53,141 nt of DNA from Spirulinaceae cyanobacterium SM2_1_0 (GCA_012031265.1 JAAUTY010000028.1:1-53141); one strand, 5' to 3'. Positions 16,601-26,359 are shown, counted from the first letter of the stretch. The notes: generated by a model from the letters alone, not told the origin. Made by a program: numbers and translations.

Positions 16601-18193
16601 TACCTCAAGCGCCTCAGCAATTTCGTCTTGGTAACGCTCCCGATCATCCGGGTGGATATGGCTAAAAGCAAGGTCGGGTCTGGGAATAGCCGGTTCAGGC
16701 TCAGCTTCGTAGAGGCGATAGAGTTCTTCTGACCACATTACGGTTTGTTGAGTGACATCAAGCTCCCAACTTCCGACATGAGCGATGCGTTGTGCTTCTT
16801 GGAGCGCTGCTGTTTTCTGGGCGATCTGTTGCTCGAGTTCTTGGGCATAGTTTTGGCGGAGCTGCTGGGTCTGGAGCAGGATCGCGGCCATCTGTTGGAA
16901 GGCACCGGCCAAGGTCGCAACTTCGTAAATTCTGGAAGTTTGCAGCGGTTGCTCGAATTTGCCAGCGGCGATCGCTTGGGTGGCACGGATAAGCCGGGAG
17001 AGCGATCGCGAGAGCAGACGCGACGTCCAGATACTGCTTCCCAAGGCACCTAGCAAGGCCAAACTGCATAGAACAATAGTGCGCTGGAGATTGGCATAGA
17101 TTTCGCGGGTGAAGTCTGCTTCGGGTACGACGAGCGTGATCGTCCAGTCCAAGCCATGGTCATCTTGGTAGGGGATACTGTGGAGGAAATGGCGATCGCC
17201 AGCAATCTCAAAACTACGCGGTTCGGCCGCCAATTCATCCTGCGGTTGTGTTGCTGCACGGGCTAGTTCTTGCGCCGCACGCCGGATCATCGGGCTGGTG
17301 CTTTCTGATGCCGGTAGGCGTTGAAAATTGACGGTTCCATTACGTAAATTGGTAGGTGTCCATTCAGGTGACGGCACTGAGGCTGTGGAGGCGAGGTAGG
17401 ATGGCTCAGAGGTCGAGTTTGCCACCATCAAACCGTTACCGTCACTGATGAAAACTGCACCGGTTTGACTCAGCGGTAGCTCGGCGAGCAGTTGGCTGAG
17501 ATCGTCGAGGCTGATATTGGCGGCAAAGACAGCTTGCAACTGATCTTGTTCATCGTAAAATGGCGCGTAGGCGTTGATGGCTAAGAGATTCGTAGCACCA
17601 ATTTGAAATGGCTCTGTCCAACCAGGTTCTCCTGTGGCTGTGGCGAGGCGATACCAGGGGCGATCGCGAACATCCAGATTATCAATGCGGTGAATTTCTC
17701 GGCGGAAATCGCCTCGTACATCTGTGGCATAGGCATGTAATCGACGGGGGTTATTGGGATTTGAGCGGCCGATCTCAAAGGGAATATCATCGGGGGTTAA
17801 AGCAGTTCGGTTAGCGGCAATATCATCAGGCGTAATGCGATGACTGAGGCGGAATTCTCCCTGGGGGGTGCCGAGGAGAATACTGGTGATTTCAGGATAC
17901 TGTTGGTGTTGCCCGATGAGGTAACGATGCAGTTGGTCTAAATTGTCTAAGCGGAGTGTGCCCGATTCTAGTGCCGCGATGTGTAACTGATTGGTTTGGT
18001 GAGCGATTTGGAGACAGTCGTTGAGGTTGCGGACGACACGCGCACTGGTTTCGGCCATGAGTTGCTGCGCCAGATCATCAACGGCTTGTCGGCCGCTGCG
18101 ATAGGACAGGTAGCCGACTAAGCCGACAACACTGATGATTTGTAGGGTGCATTGACTCGCCAGCACCAAGAACAAGGGGATTTTGGGGCGCAT
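13613..18193 (-). CDS. Hybrid sensor histidine kinase (Cache-HAMP-PAS x3-HisKA-HATPase-REC x2-HPt)
   Basis: The 1526-residue membrane protein has TM1 at about 7-30 and a periplasmic double-Cache sensor at about 35-365 ([20 protein letters not shown] block). TM2 lies at about 372-390, followed by HAMP and a coiled coil to about 465. Three PAS/PAC units follow (near [10 protein letters not shown], near [10 protein letters not shown] and near [15 protein letters not shown]). The phosphoacceptor is His873 in [11 protein letters not shown]. The ATPase carries the N, G1 and G2 boxes ([32 protein letters not shown]). Two receiver domains have Asp1165 ([10 protein letters not shown]) and Asp1326 ([13 protein letters not shown]), and the HPt domain has His1467 (AHGIKSAA). 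The first receiver carries a low-complexity insertion before its Asp. No response regulator is adjacent, so this is an orphan BarA/ArcB-type phosphorelay. The signal is unknown; Cache suggests a small ligand. Confidence 0.95.
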   Translation of the reverse strand: MRPKIPLFLVLASQCTLQIISVVGLVGYLSYRSGRQAVDDLAQQLMAETSARVVRNLNDCLQIAHQTNQLHIAALESGTLRLDNLDQLHRYLIGQHQQYPEITSILLGTPQGEFRLSHRITPDDIAANRTALTPDDIPFEIGRSNPNNPRRLHAYATDVRGDFRREIHRIDNLDVRDRPWYRLATATGEPGWTEPFQIGATNLLAINAYAPFYDEQDQLQAVFAANISLDDLSQLLAELPLSQTGAVFISDGNGLMVANSTSEPSYLASTASVPSPEWTPTNLRNGTVNFQRLPASESTSPMIRRAAQELARAATQPQDELAAEPRSFEIAGDRHFLHSIPYQDDHGLDWTITLVVPEADFTREIYANLQRTIVLCSLALLGALGSSIWTSRLLSRSLSRLIRATQAIAAGKFEQPLQTSRIYEVATLAGAFQQMAAILLQTQQLRQNYAQELEQQIAQKTAALQEAQRIAHVGSWELDVTQQTVMWSEELYRLYEAEPEPAIPRPDLAFSHIHPDDRERYQDEIAEALEVGRAFNTDLRIITQKGNIRHVQARGEPIFNGRGELVKFVGTTTDISERQQIEQELRASQAQFQRLVEDIGDQFVVFSHTGIFGDSEVPGIVTYVSEGVEAIFGLPIAAIIGRSWADPIHWLPEDITLANDKLNWLIEQGLEFQQFEMRFYHPQRGLRSLQVSQHLVRDEANNFIAVEGIAEDITQRKQTEISLQKAHQQLNSLIDNSPLAVVRWDRDFRVEYWSKQAEAMFGWQAADVIGKTLHEWPFVFEGDRALVDQTVAQLSARTNNTCRNRNYNSDGSLLQCTWYNSALLDSRGDLIAILSLIQDVTAEEQAKSELQSAKEAAEAATQAKSNFLATMSHEIRTPMNGVIGMLNLLQGTQLSQEQKLQANIAQSSAESLLRIINDILDFSKIEAGKIDLEKTDFDIHELLATCVKVMAVKAQEKGLEFVLDLCDVEPVMVNGDPGRLRQILTNLTSNAIKFTEHGEITIQCRLQKTNTGLIFAAVVSDTGIGIPSEQQADLFDAFQQLDASTTRKYGGTGLGLAIVKQLCELMGGGVRLESEPGRWSRFEFSIGLRSSRVEALPTQPLPMLRVLVVDDNLASRQVICRQLRLWGMEAVAAPDASLAFLICAARSRSSEHGEARSPFDLILIDGQMSGVDGVKLSLQLQADARFRAMPRVLLTPLNQPQVWQNCCQLGFRAYLTQPVIPAELWDVLAAITPQSGQAERDGSDPAPRELQRSPLEPSHPLTATSDTWPESVRLLLVEDNQVNQMVTSGLLQRLGLAVDIVVNGLECLQTLRQAAMTRPYTLILMDCLMPEMDGYEASRQIRAGAAGDRYQTIPIIAMTANARPSDREQCLAAGMNDFLAKPISPATLAQMLQKWLINTPSHPQAEQNDAPELPVFDRETLLARFSGYESLVQQTCEFFVADFPREMQGLRQALVAGDATDVEYKAHGIKSAAANVCGEAMRAVAAELEQAAKAGNLAFVERRLAELDAQFEYLQAAIETWLAQIA

Positions 18194-18406
18194 CGTATTT
18201 CTAAACCTGGATACTTGGCGGCAATCTGCTCCTAGCAGGATTGGCGTGGGCAGGGATAATACACACGCTCACCCAAGTTCATGGCCATCATTGGGGTGGG
18301 TACCTGATGGTGATTTTTGCAAGCCTCATCAGGGCTAAACTCTCGGTGTTCTTGTAGTGTCGCACAATGATATGGGGGTACGCCAGTTGCTGGGGCTGGC
18401 GATCGC

Positions 18407-19135
18407 CTAGCGCGACCGCTCTAGCGATAGGGGAACTTCTAGATTGTGCGCCAACATCAACTCGCGATCGCCCATCACCGTATCTGGCGCACCGTCGGCA
18501 ACGATTTTGCCCTGGTCGAGCAGCACGACGCGATCGCAGGTCTCCCGGATCAGGTCGAGGTCGTGGGCCGAGAGGATGTAAGCCTGGGGGGCGCGCTGCA
18601 AAAACTCGATCAGGCGGCGGCGAGCGCGTAGGTCGAGGTTGGCGCTGGGTTCATCAAAGAGGATCAGTTGCGGCTGCATGGCGAGGATCGTGGCGATCGC
18701 CACCATACACTTTTCGCCGCCGGACAGATGATGCGGGATCCGCTCTGCCAAGGGTGTAATGCCAGTTGCGGTGAGGGCTTCCTGAACACGCTGCTCGACA
18801 CCGGCTGGAGTCAAACCGAGATTTTCGGGGCCGAAGGCAATGTCGTCGCGCACGCAGGGGCAGAACAATTGGTCGTCGGGATTTTGGAAGACGAGACCGA
18901 TCTCAGCGCGGAATTCGCCCGGTTTCACCAACTGCTCCAGCAGACGAATCTCGCCCGCCTGCGGTCGCAGCAGGCCGCAAGCCAGTAAAAACAGCGTCGT
19001 TTTGCCAGCACCGTTGGGTCCGATCAAGCCGAGGCGCTCACCGGCGGCGAGTTGGAGATCGAGCGCGCGTAGGGTTTCGGGGCGATGGGGATAGGCAAAG
19101 TGCAGCCCAGCGCAGTCAAGGAGGGGGGCGGACAT
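18407..19135 (-). CDS. CbiO/EcfA-type ABC transporter ATPase
   Basis: The 242-residue cytoplasmic ATPase starts at MSAPLLDCAGLHFAYP. Motifs are Walker A GPNGAGKTT (39-47), Q-loop VFQNPDDQLF, signature HLSGGEKCM, Walker B LILFDEPSANLD and H-loop LSAHDLDLI. The FQNPDDQLFCPCVRDDIAFG block is characteristic of energy-coupling-factor and cobalt/nickel ATPases (CbiO, EcfA, BioM). The partner membrane protein (CbiQ/EcfT) is not next to it, so the substrate is unknown. A much longer open frame upstream is antisense to the DUF3598 gene and is not part of this protein. It follows that gene by 10 bases and may be cotranscribed with it. Confidence 0.9.
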   Translation of the reverse strand: MSAPLLDCAGLHFAYPHRPETLRALDLQLAAGERLGLIGPNGAGKTTLFLLACGLLRPQAGEIRLLEQLVKPGEFRAEIGLVFQNPDDQLFCPCVRDDIAFGPENLGLTPAGVEQRVQEALTATGITPLAERIPHHLSGGEKCMVAIATILAMQPQLILFDEPSANLDLRARRRLIEFLQRAPQAYILSAHDLDLIRETCDRVVLLDQGKIVADGAPDTVMGDRELMLAHNLEVPLSLERSR

Positions 19136-19145
19136 GGGGCGATCG

Positions 19146-19961
19146 CTAGACTTTGTGCTCGACAATGTGCGTAAGACTCTGCCAGTCGCCGCGTGACCCG
19201 TAGCGACGCACGAGGCGCAGGCGACATTCCGGGGTGAGCAGCCAGCCGAGTTCCAGGACGAAGCTGTGACCAGCCTGGATTTGGCTGGGGCAATTGGACG
19301 ACGCGCCGTTGGGGAGGAGCAGGATTTGTACCGGCAGGGCGTTGGTGTCGAAGTGCAGGCGTTGACCTTCGATGCGGGCGGTGGATTGGAGCTGGCGATC
19401 GCCAAATTGCAAGGTTTGACTAAGGCGATCGCGGCCGCAGCGGGCAATGTGCAGGCGGGTAGCGAAGCGTTCGGGCGGGTTGAGGTTGGCGAAGCGGGTG
19501 ATGGCTTCGCCCTGCCAAGTGCCGAGCAATGGCTCGACGCTAAGCGACGGACGGGTGGGGGGGGGTGTTCCGGCGCGATGCTCGCGGATGAGGGTGAGTT
19601 CGCTGAGCTGGCTGTCGCGGTCGTACAGTTGCACGAGGCGCAGGCGTTCGTCGGTGGCGAGGAGGCCGAGTTCGGCTCCAAACTCGCTGAAGGGTCCCCA
19701 CTGCATGGAGCCTTGGGAGAAACTACCGTCATCGTGGAACAGCACGCTACGAGCCAGCGAGCGATAAACGAGTACCTGCTCTTGCGGGGACTGGCCTGGG
19801 GGATGGCGACGGATCGTTTGGCAGATCTCGCGATCGCGATCGCGACTCGCAAGGGTCACGCAGCTCGGCTCGTCGGCGAGCAGTTCGCCCTGGGGCGAGA
19901 AGCGCGTGAAAGATCCCTGCCATTCACCAAGGTTTTTGAGCAGACAGTGCCAAGCGTTCAA
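19146..19961 (-). CDS. DUF3598 lipocalin-like protein
   Basis: The 271-residue protein is found across cyanobacteria and plastid-bearing organisms. It starts with NAWHCLLKNLGEWQGSFTRF and repeats the lipocalin-like GTWQGEA motif halfway (VEPLLGTWQGEAITRF), giving two beta-barrel-like halves. The predicted start is TTG (codon at 19959-19961); no better ATG keeps the conserved N-terminus. No signal peptide or catalytic motif is seen. Lipocalin-fold relatives in cyanobacteria include bilin lyases (CpcS/CpcT), but a ligand for DUF3598 is not established to my knowledge. It lies between prfA and the CbiO ATPase on the same strand. Confidence 0.82.
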   Translation of the reverse strand: MNAWHCLLKNLGEWQGSFTRFSPQGELLADEPSCVTLASRDRDREICQTIRRHPPGQSPQEQVLVYRSLARSVLFHDDGSFSQGSMQWGPFSEFGAELGLLATDERLRLVQLYDRDSQLSELTLIREHRAGTPPPTRPSLSVEPLLGTWQGEAITRFANLNPPERFATRLHIARCGRDRLSQTLQFGDRQLQSTARIEGQRLHFDTNALPVQILLLPNGASSNCPSQIQAGHSFVLELGWLLTPECRLRLVRRYGSRGDWQSLTHIVEHKV

Positions 19962-20041
19962 GTGAGTTCAGAGTGCAGAGGGCAAGGGTTGAGGGTCGTG
20001 CGTCGTGAGGCAACAGCACTACCTCAGCTCACGGCTCAGCC

Positions 20042-21133
20042 TTAAGTGGCGGCGGCTAGCTCTTCAAGACGCTCCTGTTGGTCTTGGCTAATGCAGGCTT
20101 GGACGATCTCGTCGATGTCCCCTTCGAGGATGCTTGCCAAGCTGAAGTTGCGATTGAGGCGGTGGTCGGTGACGCGGTTGTCTTTGTAGTTGTAGGTGCG
20201 GATTTTTTCTGAGCGTGCGCCCGTGCCCACTTGCGATCGCCGCATCGAAGTCACCGCCTCTTTTTGCTCGCGCAGTTTGAGTTCGTAGAGCTTGGCGCGC
20301 AGAATCTGCATGGCGCGTTCACGGTTTTGCAGTTGCGATCGCTCTTCGGTACAAAAAATCCGGATGCCGGTCGGCTTATGGAAGAGGTCAACTGCTGTCT
20401 CAACCTTGTTGACGTTTTGACCGCCTGCACCGCCCGACCGCGCCGTGCTGAGATCGATGTCTTTGGGATCGATCTTGATCTCGACGTCATCCACTTCAGG
20501 CATGATCGCGACGGTTGCCGTAGAAGTATGGACACGCCCGCCCGCTTCGGTGACCGGAACCCGCTGGACGCGATGCACCCCGGCTTCAAATTTGAGTTGG
20601 CTGTAGACGCGATCGCCCTGGATTTCCAGGATCGCTTCCTTAAAGCCGCCCATCTCAGCCGGTGACTCGCTCACCAACGACACGCGCCAGCGCTGGGAGT
20701 CGGCGTAGCGCGAATAGATTCGCACCAAGTCGCCAGCCCAGATGCTAGCTTCGTCGCCGCCCGTGCCAGCGCGAATTTCCAACATGATGTTCTTCTCATC
20801 GTTGGGGTCGCTCGGCAGCAGCAGGATCTTCAGGCGCTGCTCGAGTGCTAGTAGGTTGGCTTCGAGTTCTTTGACCTCCGCCGCCGCCATCTCGCGCAGT
20901 TCGACATCACCGCTGGCTTCTTTGAGAACCTCTTTGGCCCCGACGAGTTCCTCCCCCAGGGCCTGCCACTCGTGGTAAGTGTTGACGGTGGTTTCCAGCG
21001 AGGCGCGCGCCTTGGCAACGGATTGCAGCTCAGTGGGATTCGTCGCCACGTCCGGGTCAGCGAGGCGACGGTTCAGCTCATCAAAGGTCTGCTCGACCGA
21101 TTTCAGTTTGTCTAATAAATATGATTCAGCCAT
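20042..21133 (-). CDS. prfA: Peptide chain release factor 1
   Basis: The 363-residue factor recognises UAA and UAG and hydrolyses peptidyl-tRNA. GGQ is at 237-239 in [15 protein letters not shown], and the stop-codon reading PxT tripeptide is PVT in [18 protein letters not shown] chose the ATG of [10 protein letters not shown], 45 bases inside the longer frame, because it gives the usual length and N-terminus. It is the last gene of the minus-strand ribosomal protein series, 96 bases after rpmE, as in many cyanobacteria. Confidence 0.97.
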   Translation of the reverse strand: MAESYLLDKLKSVEQTFDELNRRLADPDVATNPTELQSVAKARASLETTVNTYHEWQALGEELVGAKEVLKEASGDVELREMAAAEVKELEANLLALEQRLKILLLPSDPNDEKNIMLEIRAGTGGDEASIWAGDLVRIYSRYADSQRWRVSLVSESPAEMGGFKEAILEIQGDRVYSQLKFEAGVHRVQRVPVTEAGGRVHTSTATVAIMPEVDDVEIKIDPKDIDLSTARSGGAGGQNVNKVETAVDLFHKPTGIRIFCTEERSQLQNRERAMQILRAKLYELKLREQKEAVTSMRRSQVGTGARSEKIRTYNYKDNRVTDHRLNRNFSLASILEGDIDEIVQACISQDQQERLEELAAAT

Positions 21134-21229
21134 GATGTCCTCAGCCCGCTCAGACAGTCGATGATTCAGTCTACCCAACAGCGAACCCAGCAGGGTGAAA
21201 CTGCTGGGTCAATCAGCGCTGGGCGCGCG

Positions 21230-21481
21230 CTATTTTTGGGGGTCAGCCGGTGGGGTTGAGTCGGCATCGGGAGTTGTGAACATTCCATACTTACGCATGA
21301 ACCGTTCCACGCGGCCTTCGGTGTCGATGATCTTCTGGGTACCCGTGTAGAACGGGTGATTGCCCGACCAGATTTCCACGTTGATGACTGGTTTGGTGGA
21401 GCCAATGGTCATCACCTCCTCACCGTTACAAATCACTTTGGCGTCTGGGTACCATTCGGGATGAATACCAGGTTTCGGCAT
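21230..21481 (-). CDS. rpmE: 50S ribosomal protein L31
   Basis: The 83-residue protein bridges the two ribosomal subunits near the central protuberance. The conserved block is HPFYTGTQKIIDTEGRVERF. Only one Cys (KVICNGEEV) remains of the four that bind zinc in the C+ form, so this is a C- type L31, unlike the L36 in the same cluster. The tail PDADSTPPADPQK is lineage-like. An SD-like gagg lies just before the ATG. The gap to rpsI is 103 bases. Confidence 0.96.
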   Translation of the reverse strand: MPKPGIHPEWYPDAKVICNGEEVMTIGSTKPVINVEIWSGNHPFYTGTQKIIDTEGRVERFMRKYGMFTTPDADSTPPADPQK

Positions 21482-21584
21482 GACTGTCTTGTCCTCTTGT
21501 TGTCAACTGAATTATGTAATTTCGTGAAAACCGAGCCAGTGAATCGACACAGTTTTGATGAGCAGCAGCCGTATTCGATAGCGC

Positions 21585-21995
21585 TTAGCGCTTCGAGAAT
21601 TGCGGAGCTTTACGGGCTTTTTTGAGACCGTACTTCTTCCGTTCCTTGGCGCGGGGGTCGCGGGTCAGGTAGCCTTCGGTTTTCAGTGGTTGGCGATTGT
21701 CAGGGTCGAGTTCACAGAGGGCGCGAGCAACGCCGAGGCGCACGGCATCGGCTTGACCGGCGATGCCGCCACCATGAACCCGCGCCAGGATGTCGTACTC
21801 TTGCTCGAGGCCGAGGGTTTCTAGGGGGGCGCGCAGTACCGCCAGATGGCTGGGGTCGTAGTTGAAGTAGTTGTCGCCGGGGCGCTTGTTAACGACGACA
21901 TTGCCGTTGCCAGGGACGAGGCGGACGCGGGCGATCGCGCGCTTGCGACGACCGGTGCCCCAGTAGACCGGACGCGATTGATCTGTGGCTTGCAT
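21585..21995 (-). CDS. rpsI: 30S ribosomal protein S9
   Basis: The 136-residue head protein has the C-terminal [17 protein letters not shown] tail that reaches the P-site tRNA. The core [14 protein letters not shown] and [15 protein letters not shown] blocks are intact. Its ATG overlaps the stop of rplM by one base (TAATG), which points to translational coupling of the L13-S9 pair. Confidence 0.98.
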   Translation of the reverse strand: MQATDQSRPVYWGTGRRKRAIARVRLVPGNGNVVVNKRPGDNYFNYDPSHLAVLRAPLETLGLEQEYDILARVHGGGIAGQADAVRLGVARALCELDPDNRQPLKTEGYLTRDPRAKERKKYGLKKARKAPQFSKR

Positions 21996-22450
21996 TAGCG
22001 ATCTCCTTGGGGAATGGTGTTCAAGACGAGCGGTTGCGGTTGCTGAGCCTGGTGCTTGTGATCCGGGCCGGCATAGACCTTGAGCTTGGTAAAGAGCTGA
22101 CGGCCGAGGGCATTTTTGGGGAGCATCCCCTTGACTGCTTTCTCGATGATGCGCTCCGGTAGGCGCGATCGCAGTTGTTCAAAGGTTTCCATTTTCATGC
22201 CGCCGGGACGGCCGGAGTGGCGGCGGTAAAGCTTTTGGGAGGCTTTGCGGCCGGTGACGCTGATTTTCTCAGCGTTCACGACGATCACAAAGTCGCCGGT
22301 ATCCATGTGGGGGGTGAAATTGGGCTTGTTCTTGCCGCGCAAGACTTGGGCAATTTCACTGGCTAGGCGGCCAAGGCGCTGATCGGTGGCGTCAACGACG
22401 TACCACTGGCGCTCGGTGGTTTCGGGGGTGGGTAGGATCGTCTTTTCCAT
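21995..22450 (-). CDS. rplM: 50S ribosomal protein L13
   Basis: The 151-residue protein acts early in 50S assembly. Conserved segments are [43 protein letters not shown] and [12 protein letters not shown] used the ATG of [11 protein letters not shown]; the longer frame adds 17 unconserved residues. It sits 54 bases after truA and overlaps rpsI by one base. Confidence 0.97.
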   Translation of the reverse strand: MEKTILPTPETTERQWYVVDATDQRLGRLASEIAQVLRGKNKPNFTPHMDTGDFVIVVNAEKISVTGRKASQKLYRRHSGRPGGMKMETFEQLRSRLPERIIEKAVKGMLPKNALGRQLFTKLKVYAGPDHKHQAQQPQPLVLNTIPQGDR

Positions 22451-22504
22451 GATTCCGGGGGGGGACGGGCGGTCGCGTAACGGGATGAACAGAGCCAGCA
22501 AATA

Positions 22505-23323
22505 TTAGCTGGGGAGGAAGAAATGGGGTTGGCTGTCGAACCAAACCGCTTCTGGCACAGGGAATTGGGGATAACCAACCCGTAGGAGGCAAAGTCCACG
22601 GGCGGGAGCGGCGTATTTCACGCGCTCCCGCCGCTGTTGCTGCCAGATGTCCGCAAAGCTTTCGAGCGATCGCGCACCGCTGCCAACTTCAACTAATATG
22701 CCAACTAATAATCTTACCATGCCATAGAGGAAGCCGCTGGCTTGAATTTCAATCTGCAAGAATTCGCCCTGACGCCGACATTCTGCCGCTTGAATATCGA
22801 CCCAAGAGTGGCGACGCGCTGACCCGGCGCGGCGAAAGGCAGTCAGTTGGCGATGACCGACAAGCGGGTCGAGAGCCGCCTGCATCCGCTGTCCGTCGAG
22901 GGGGGCGTGGTAGTAGTGCCAGCAAAACGGCGCGACGAACAGGTTGGGGCGCTGGGCGTTATAAAGAGTGTAACGGTAGCGTCGCCAGCAAGCCGAGAAC
23001 TGGGCGTGCCAGTCTGGCGGTACAGCCGCCGCCGCACGAATGAGGACATCGTCCGGTAGGCGCGAGTTCAGAATCGCCGCCCACTTAGCAGCCGGGATCG
23101 GCCCGCTGGCATCGAAGTGGGCAACCTGAGCCGCCGCATGAACGCCAGCGTCGGTGCGACCCGCTCCATGAATGGGGGTGCGTTGACCGAGGACTTGGGC
23201 GATCGCCTCTTCAATCGTGGCTTGCACCGTGCGCTGCTGCGCCTGTCGCTGCCAGCCGTGAAAGTGGGTGCCCAGGTACTGGATTACGAGGACAACGCGC
23301 TGCTGTCCGACTGCCGTCACCAC
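22505..23323 (-). CDS. truA: tRNA pseudouridine(38-40) synthase
   Basis: The 272-residue enzyme isomerises U38, U39 and U40 in the tRNA anticodon stem. The catalytic Asp58 lies in GAGRTDAGVHA. Other family blocks are YLGTHFHGWQRQ, YRYTLYNA and ASGFLYGMVRLLVGILVEVG. The start is GTG, nine bases after the rplQ stop, so translation is probably coupled. The rplQ-truA-rplM-rpsI order is common in cyanobacteria. Confidence 0.95.
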   Translation of the reverse strand: MVTAVGQQRVVLVIQYLGTHFHGWQRQAQQRTVQATIEEAIAQVLGQRTPIHGAGRTDAGVHAAAQVAHFDASGPIPAAKWAAILNSRLPDDVLIRAAAAVPPDWHAQFSACWRRYRYTLYNAQRPNLFVAPFCWHYYHAPLDGQRMQAALDPLVGHRQLTAFRRAGSARRHSWVDIQAAECRRQGEFLQIEIQASGFLYGMVRLLVGILVEVGSGARSLESFADIWQQQRRERVKYAAPARGLCLLRVGYPQFPVPEAVWFDSQPHFFLPS

Positions 23324-23332
23324 GCCCCACCA

Positions 23333-23683
23333 CTAAACCAGCTCGATAATCGCCATTTCGGCATTATCACCGCGTCGCCGCATGGTGCGGACAACGCGGG
23401 TGTAGCCGCCTTGGCGACTGCCGTAGCGCTCGCTGGCTTCGGCAAACAGAGCCTGCACCAGTTTTTTGTCATAAATGTAGCCCAAGGCCCGACGACGGGC
23501 CGCCAGGGAGCCATCTTTGGCTAGCTCAATCGCACGCTCCGCATGGCGGCGAACCGCTTTAGCGCGCGCCTGGGTTGTTTTTATTTGTCCGTTGCGGATT
23601 AGCTCGGTGGTGAGCGATCGCAGCAGAGCTTTCCGTTGGTCGGCAGGTCGGCCCAGTTCGGGCACACGACATTGGTGGCGCAT
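23333..23683 (-). CDS. rplQ: 50S ribosomal protein L17
   Basis: The 116-residue protein lies near the exit tunnel. The conserved opening [20 protein letters not shown] and the end [12 protein letters not shown] are both present. It is 64 bases downstream of rpoA, the usual alpha-operon position. Confidence 0.98.
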   Translation of the reverse strand: MRHQCRVPELGRPADQRKALLRSLTTELIRNGQIKTTQARAKAVRRHAERAIELAKDGSLAARRRALGYIYDKKLVQALFAEASERYGSRQGGYTRVVRTMRRRGDNAEMAIIELV

Positions 23684-23747
23684 GGTTTTTTCCTTAACAG
23701 CTTCGTCAAAACAGGGGGAGCAAGCAGCCGGTTAATGGGACGAGCCG

Positions 23748-24689
23748 CTAGACTTTCGGCTTCTCGTGGGGCAGGGTGATACCGAGGCGTTGCTGGAGTG
23801 CTTCGATCACTTCCTCAGCCGATTTCTGGCCGAAGTTCTTGATTTCCAGCAAATCCTCCTGAGAATAGCCCAAGAGGTCAGCAACCGTATTGATCTGAGC
23901 GCGCTTCAAGCAGTTGTAGGCCCGCACCGAAAGCTGCAATTCTTCAATCGGGATCTGGCTAGTGGGGTCATCTGGCTCGTCGCCATCCACCTGCACCGCT
24001 TCGATATTGAAGTCTCTCAATGGATTGAACAACTCAACGACAATCCCAGCCGCCTGCGAGAGCGCCTCTTCCGGTTTGATGCTGCCATTAGTCCAGACAT
24101 CCAAAATCAGGCGGTCTTGCGGCACAGGCCCATCCGACATGGTGTCTTCAACCATATAGTTGACCCGACTCACCGGCATAAAGATCGCATCGATCTGCAT
24201 GAAATCCAGGGCACTGGCTTCGTCACGGCTGCGATCAACGCTGCGGTAGCCTTTGCCTCGTTCAACCCGGAATTCCATCTCCAGCCGCGCGCCATCGGAC
24301 AAGGTTGCAATGTGCTGGTTAGGGTTGATCACCTCGACCTCAGAGGGGAGGTCAAATTGAGCAGCGGTCGTTGTGCCAGGTCCAGTCGCCACGAGACGGC
24401 CGATCTGGGGGCCGGCGGCGTAGCTATGAAAGACAATCTCTTTCATATTCAGCAAGATTTCCAGGACATCCTCGCGCACGCCTGGAATCGTGGCAAATTC
24501 GTGGGTCACGCCTGCGATGCGAACTGCGGTCACGGCTGCCCCTTCTAAGTTAGCGAGGAGGACACGCCGCAGGGCATTGCCGACGGTAGTTCCTTGACCG
24601 CGCTCGAGGGGTTCAAGGACAAATTTGCTATGTTGACTGTGATCGCGGTGCGTTTTCGATTCAACGCAATCGATTTGAAATTGTGTCAC
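23748..24689 (-). CDS. rpoA: DNA-directed RNA polymerase alpha subunit
   Basis: The 313-residue subunit nucleates RNA polymerase assembly. The N-terminal domain (about 1-230) has the dimerisation block GTTVGNALRRVLLANLEGAA. The C-terminal domain (about 245-313) has the paired helix-hairpin-helix LSVRAYNCLKRAQINTVADL and NFGQKSAEEVIEAL that contacts UP elements and activators. The start codon is GTG. It follows rpsK by 80 bases. Confidence 0.98.
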   Translation of the reverse strand: MTQFQIDCVESKTHRDHSQHSKFVLEPLERGQGTTVGNALRRVLLANLEGAAVTAVRIAGVTHEFATIPGVREDVLEILLNMKEIVFHSYAAGPQIGRLVATGPGTTTAAQFDLPSEVEVINPNQHIATLSDGARLEMEFRVERGKGYRSVDRSRDEASALDFMQIDAIFMPVSRVNYMVEDTMSDGPVPQDRLILDVWTNGSIKPEEALSQAAGIVVELFNPLRDFNIEAVQVDGDEPDDPTSQIPIEELQLSVRAYNCLKRAQINTVADLLGYSQEDLLEIKNFGQKSAEEVIEALQQRLGITLPHEKPKV

Positions 24690-24769
24690 GCCACTATTCT
24701 CCCTTCTCTAGCTCTGAAGCCATTGTGTAGCGCCATGTTGAGCGCGATCGCCTTGGGCAATGTCGTCAT

Positions 24770-25162
24770 CTACACGCGACGCCGCTTGGGGGGGCGGCAG
24801 CCGTTGTGGGGAATCGGCGTCACATCGCGAATCAACGTGATCTCCAAACCAGACGCTTGCAGGGCACGGATTGCCGTTTCGCGTCCCGCACCGGGGCCGC
24901 TCACCATCACTTCCAACTGACGCATTCCCTGCTCCATGGCGCGACGGGCGGCGCTATCAGCAGCCGTTTGCGCAGCAAAGGGAGTCCCCTTTTTTGCCCC
25001 TTTGAAACCACTAGAGCCAGCTGATGCCCAAGAGATCGCATCACCGCGCGTATCCGTGATCGTGACAATTGTATTGTTGAAGGTTGAAGTGATGTGGGCA
25101 ACGCCATTCGGCACATTGCGTTTCTGCTTTTTGCTCCCACCCTTCTTTGTCGGTCGTGCCAT
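24770..25162 (-). CDS. rpsK: 30S ribosomal protein S11
   Basis: The 130-residue platform protein holds the mRNA near the Shine-Dalgarno cleft. It has the conserved [20 protein letters not shown] and the basic end [18 protein letters not shown]. The ATG lies 48 bases after rpsM. Confidence 0.98.
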   Translation of the reverse strand: MARPTKKGGSKKQKRNVPNGVAHITSTFNNTIVTITDTRGDAISWASAGSSGFKGAKKGTPFAAQTAADSAARRAMEQGMRQLEVMVSGPGAGRETAIRALQASGLEITLIRDVTPIPHNGCRPPKRRRV

Positions 25163-25210
25163 AGTCCCTCGATTAACTCAATTGCTGTCCAATACTCAAT
25201 TTGCTGGCGA

Positions 25211-25591
25211 TTACTTCTTACCCGCCTTTTTCTTACCGGCGACGGTGATGCGCCGACCGCGTCGCGTACGGGCATTGGTTCGAGTCCGCTGCCCCCGCAC
25301 GGGTAGACCCTGACGATGGCGACGGCCGCGATAACAGCCAATGTCAACAAGGCGCTTGATGCTCATGCTTTCCAAGCGCCGCAGGTCACCCTCAACTTGA
25401 TAGTTGTTTTCAATAAAGGCGCGCAGTACAGTGATCTCTTCATCGGAGAGGTCGCGAACGCGCGTATCGGGACTCACGCCAGTCTGCGCGATCACTTGCT
25501 GGGCGCGCGCAAGACCGATCCCATAAATGTAAGTCAGACCAATCTCAACGCGCTTCTCGCGCGGCAGGTCAACGCCTGCGATTCGTGCCAC
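25211..25591 (-). CDS. rpsM: 30S ribosomal protein S13
   Basis: The 126-residue head protein touches the P-site tRNA through its basic tail ([20 protein letters not shown]). I placed the start at GTG of [14 protein letters not shown], where other S13 proteins begin. AAGGAG lies about ten bases upstream. The frame is open for another 22 codons upstream, but that part ([15 protein letters not shown]) is not S13-like. Confidence 0.96.
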   Translation of the reverse strand: MARIAGVDLPREKRVEIGLTYIYGIGLARAQQVIAQTGVSPDTRVRDLSDEEITVLRAFIENNYQVEGDLRRLESMSIKRLVDIGCYRGRRHRQGLPVRGQRTRTNARTRRGRRITVAGKKKAGKK

Positions 25592-25708
25592 TGCTTGTAA
25601 ACTCCTTGAGTGCGGTTTCAATAAATACGTGAGCAGGATCTGCCGATTGACGGCCATGCCTACAGCCCGCTTGCCAAGTGCTGGGACTAGCCTACGGCGT
25701 GCTGAGGT

Positions 25709-25822
25709 TTAGCCCTGACGTTGCTTGTGCTTGGGGTTTGTGCAGATCACCATGACCCGGCCGCGACGACGAATGACGCGGCATTTTTCACACATCTTCC
25801 GGACGGAAGCTCGAACTTTCAT
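25709..25822 (-). CDS. rpmJ: 50S ribosomal protein L36
   Basis: The 37-residue protein begins [14 protein letters not shown] and ends PKHKQRQG. Cys11, Cys14, Cys27 and His32 make the complete zinc site of the C+ form. It is too short for ordinary ORF cut-offs, but every codon matches the family. It starts 33 bases after a good -10 box, so it may lead its own transcription unit with rpsM, rpsK, rpoA and the following genes. Confidence 0.97.
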   Translation of the reverse strand: MKVRASVRKMCEKCRVIRRRGRVMVICTNPKHKQRQG

Positions 25823-25854
25823 ATCCTTTCTGGCTGCTCCTCTGCAAGCTCTTA

Positions 25855-25883
25855 ATTATATCAAGGAAAAAAATATTGGGCAA
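25855..25883 (-). promoter_or_regulatory. Sigma70-type promoter in front of rpmJ
   Basis: On the minus strand TTGCCC and TATAAT are separated by 17 bases, with the -10 box ending 33 bases before the rpmJ ATG. An AT-rich spacer with a T run adds support. It would allow the infA-distal half of the cluster to be transcribed separately. Confidence 0.55.
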
Positions 25884-25920
25884 GAACAAAAATCGAGATG
25901 ATCGAAAAAAGCATCCCCAA

Positions 25921-25950
25921 CCTGACGGGAAATAAATAACCCCGGTCAGG
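25921..25950 (-). terminator. Hairpin just after infA (attenuator or partial terminator)
   Basis: The arms cctgac-ggg and ccc-gtcagg form a stem with a one-base bulge, directly behind the infA stop and before the rpmJ promoter. On the minus strand it is followed by TTGGGG rather than a T run, so it may only partly stop transcription. Confidence 0.5.
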
Positions 25951-25951
25951 A

Positions 25952-26176
25952 TTATTTTTTACGCAGGCGGTAGGTAATACGCCCTTTCGTTAAGTCGTAG
26001 GGAGTGAGTTCAACTTTGACGCGATCGCCCGGCAAAATCTTGATATAATTCCGGCGAATCTTGCCAGAAATATGTGCCAAGACACTAAAACCATTATCGA
26101 GGTCAACTCGAAACATCGCATTCGGCAACGAGTCTGTGACTGTGCCTTCCATTTCAATCAGATCTTGCTTGGACAA
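25952..26176 (-). CDS. infA: Translation initiation factor IF-1
   Basis: The 74-residue S1/OB-fold factor blocks the ribosomal A site during initiation. The sequence ([20 protein letters not shown], then [20 protein letters not shown]) matches cyanobacterial IF-1 throughout. The start codon is TTG, an unusual choice for an essential factor; GAGAGG lies about 13 bases upstream. It follows adk after 183 bases and comes before the rpmJ promoter. Confidence 0.95.
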   Translation of the reverse strand: MSKQDLIEMEGTVTDSLPNAMFRVDLDNGFSVLAHISGKIRRNYIKILPGDRVKVELTPYDLTKGRITYRLRKK

Positions 26177-26359
26177 AACCCCAGATTTCCTCTCATCTCG
26201 ACGACTTGAAACTGTTCCCTTTTCAATGCTGTCCAGGCTGCGCTAGCAGTGCATAGCTCAATCGATGCACCAAAAATATTTGCGACATCAAAGCAAATGC
26301 CCATCCTTGATGTTAGCAAAAATTCACACGATTGGGCGAACCCCAGCCGAATTCAGCGA

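Noticed and set aside
19136-19852. Long open frame upstream of, and in frame with, the CbiO-type ATPase
   Set aside because: It lies antisense-in-phase across the DUF3598 gene, has Ser/Ala/Pro-rich shadow composition, and the ATPase has a clear start at 19135.
23766-24548. 260-residue plus-strand open frame
   Set aside because: It is entirely antisense to rpoA.
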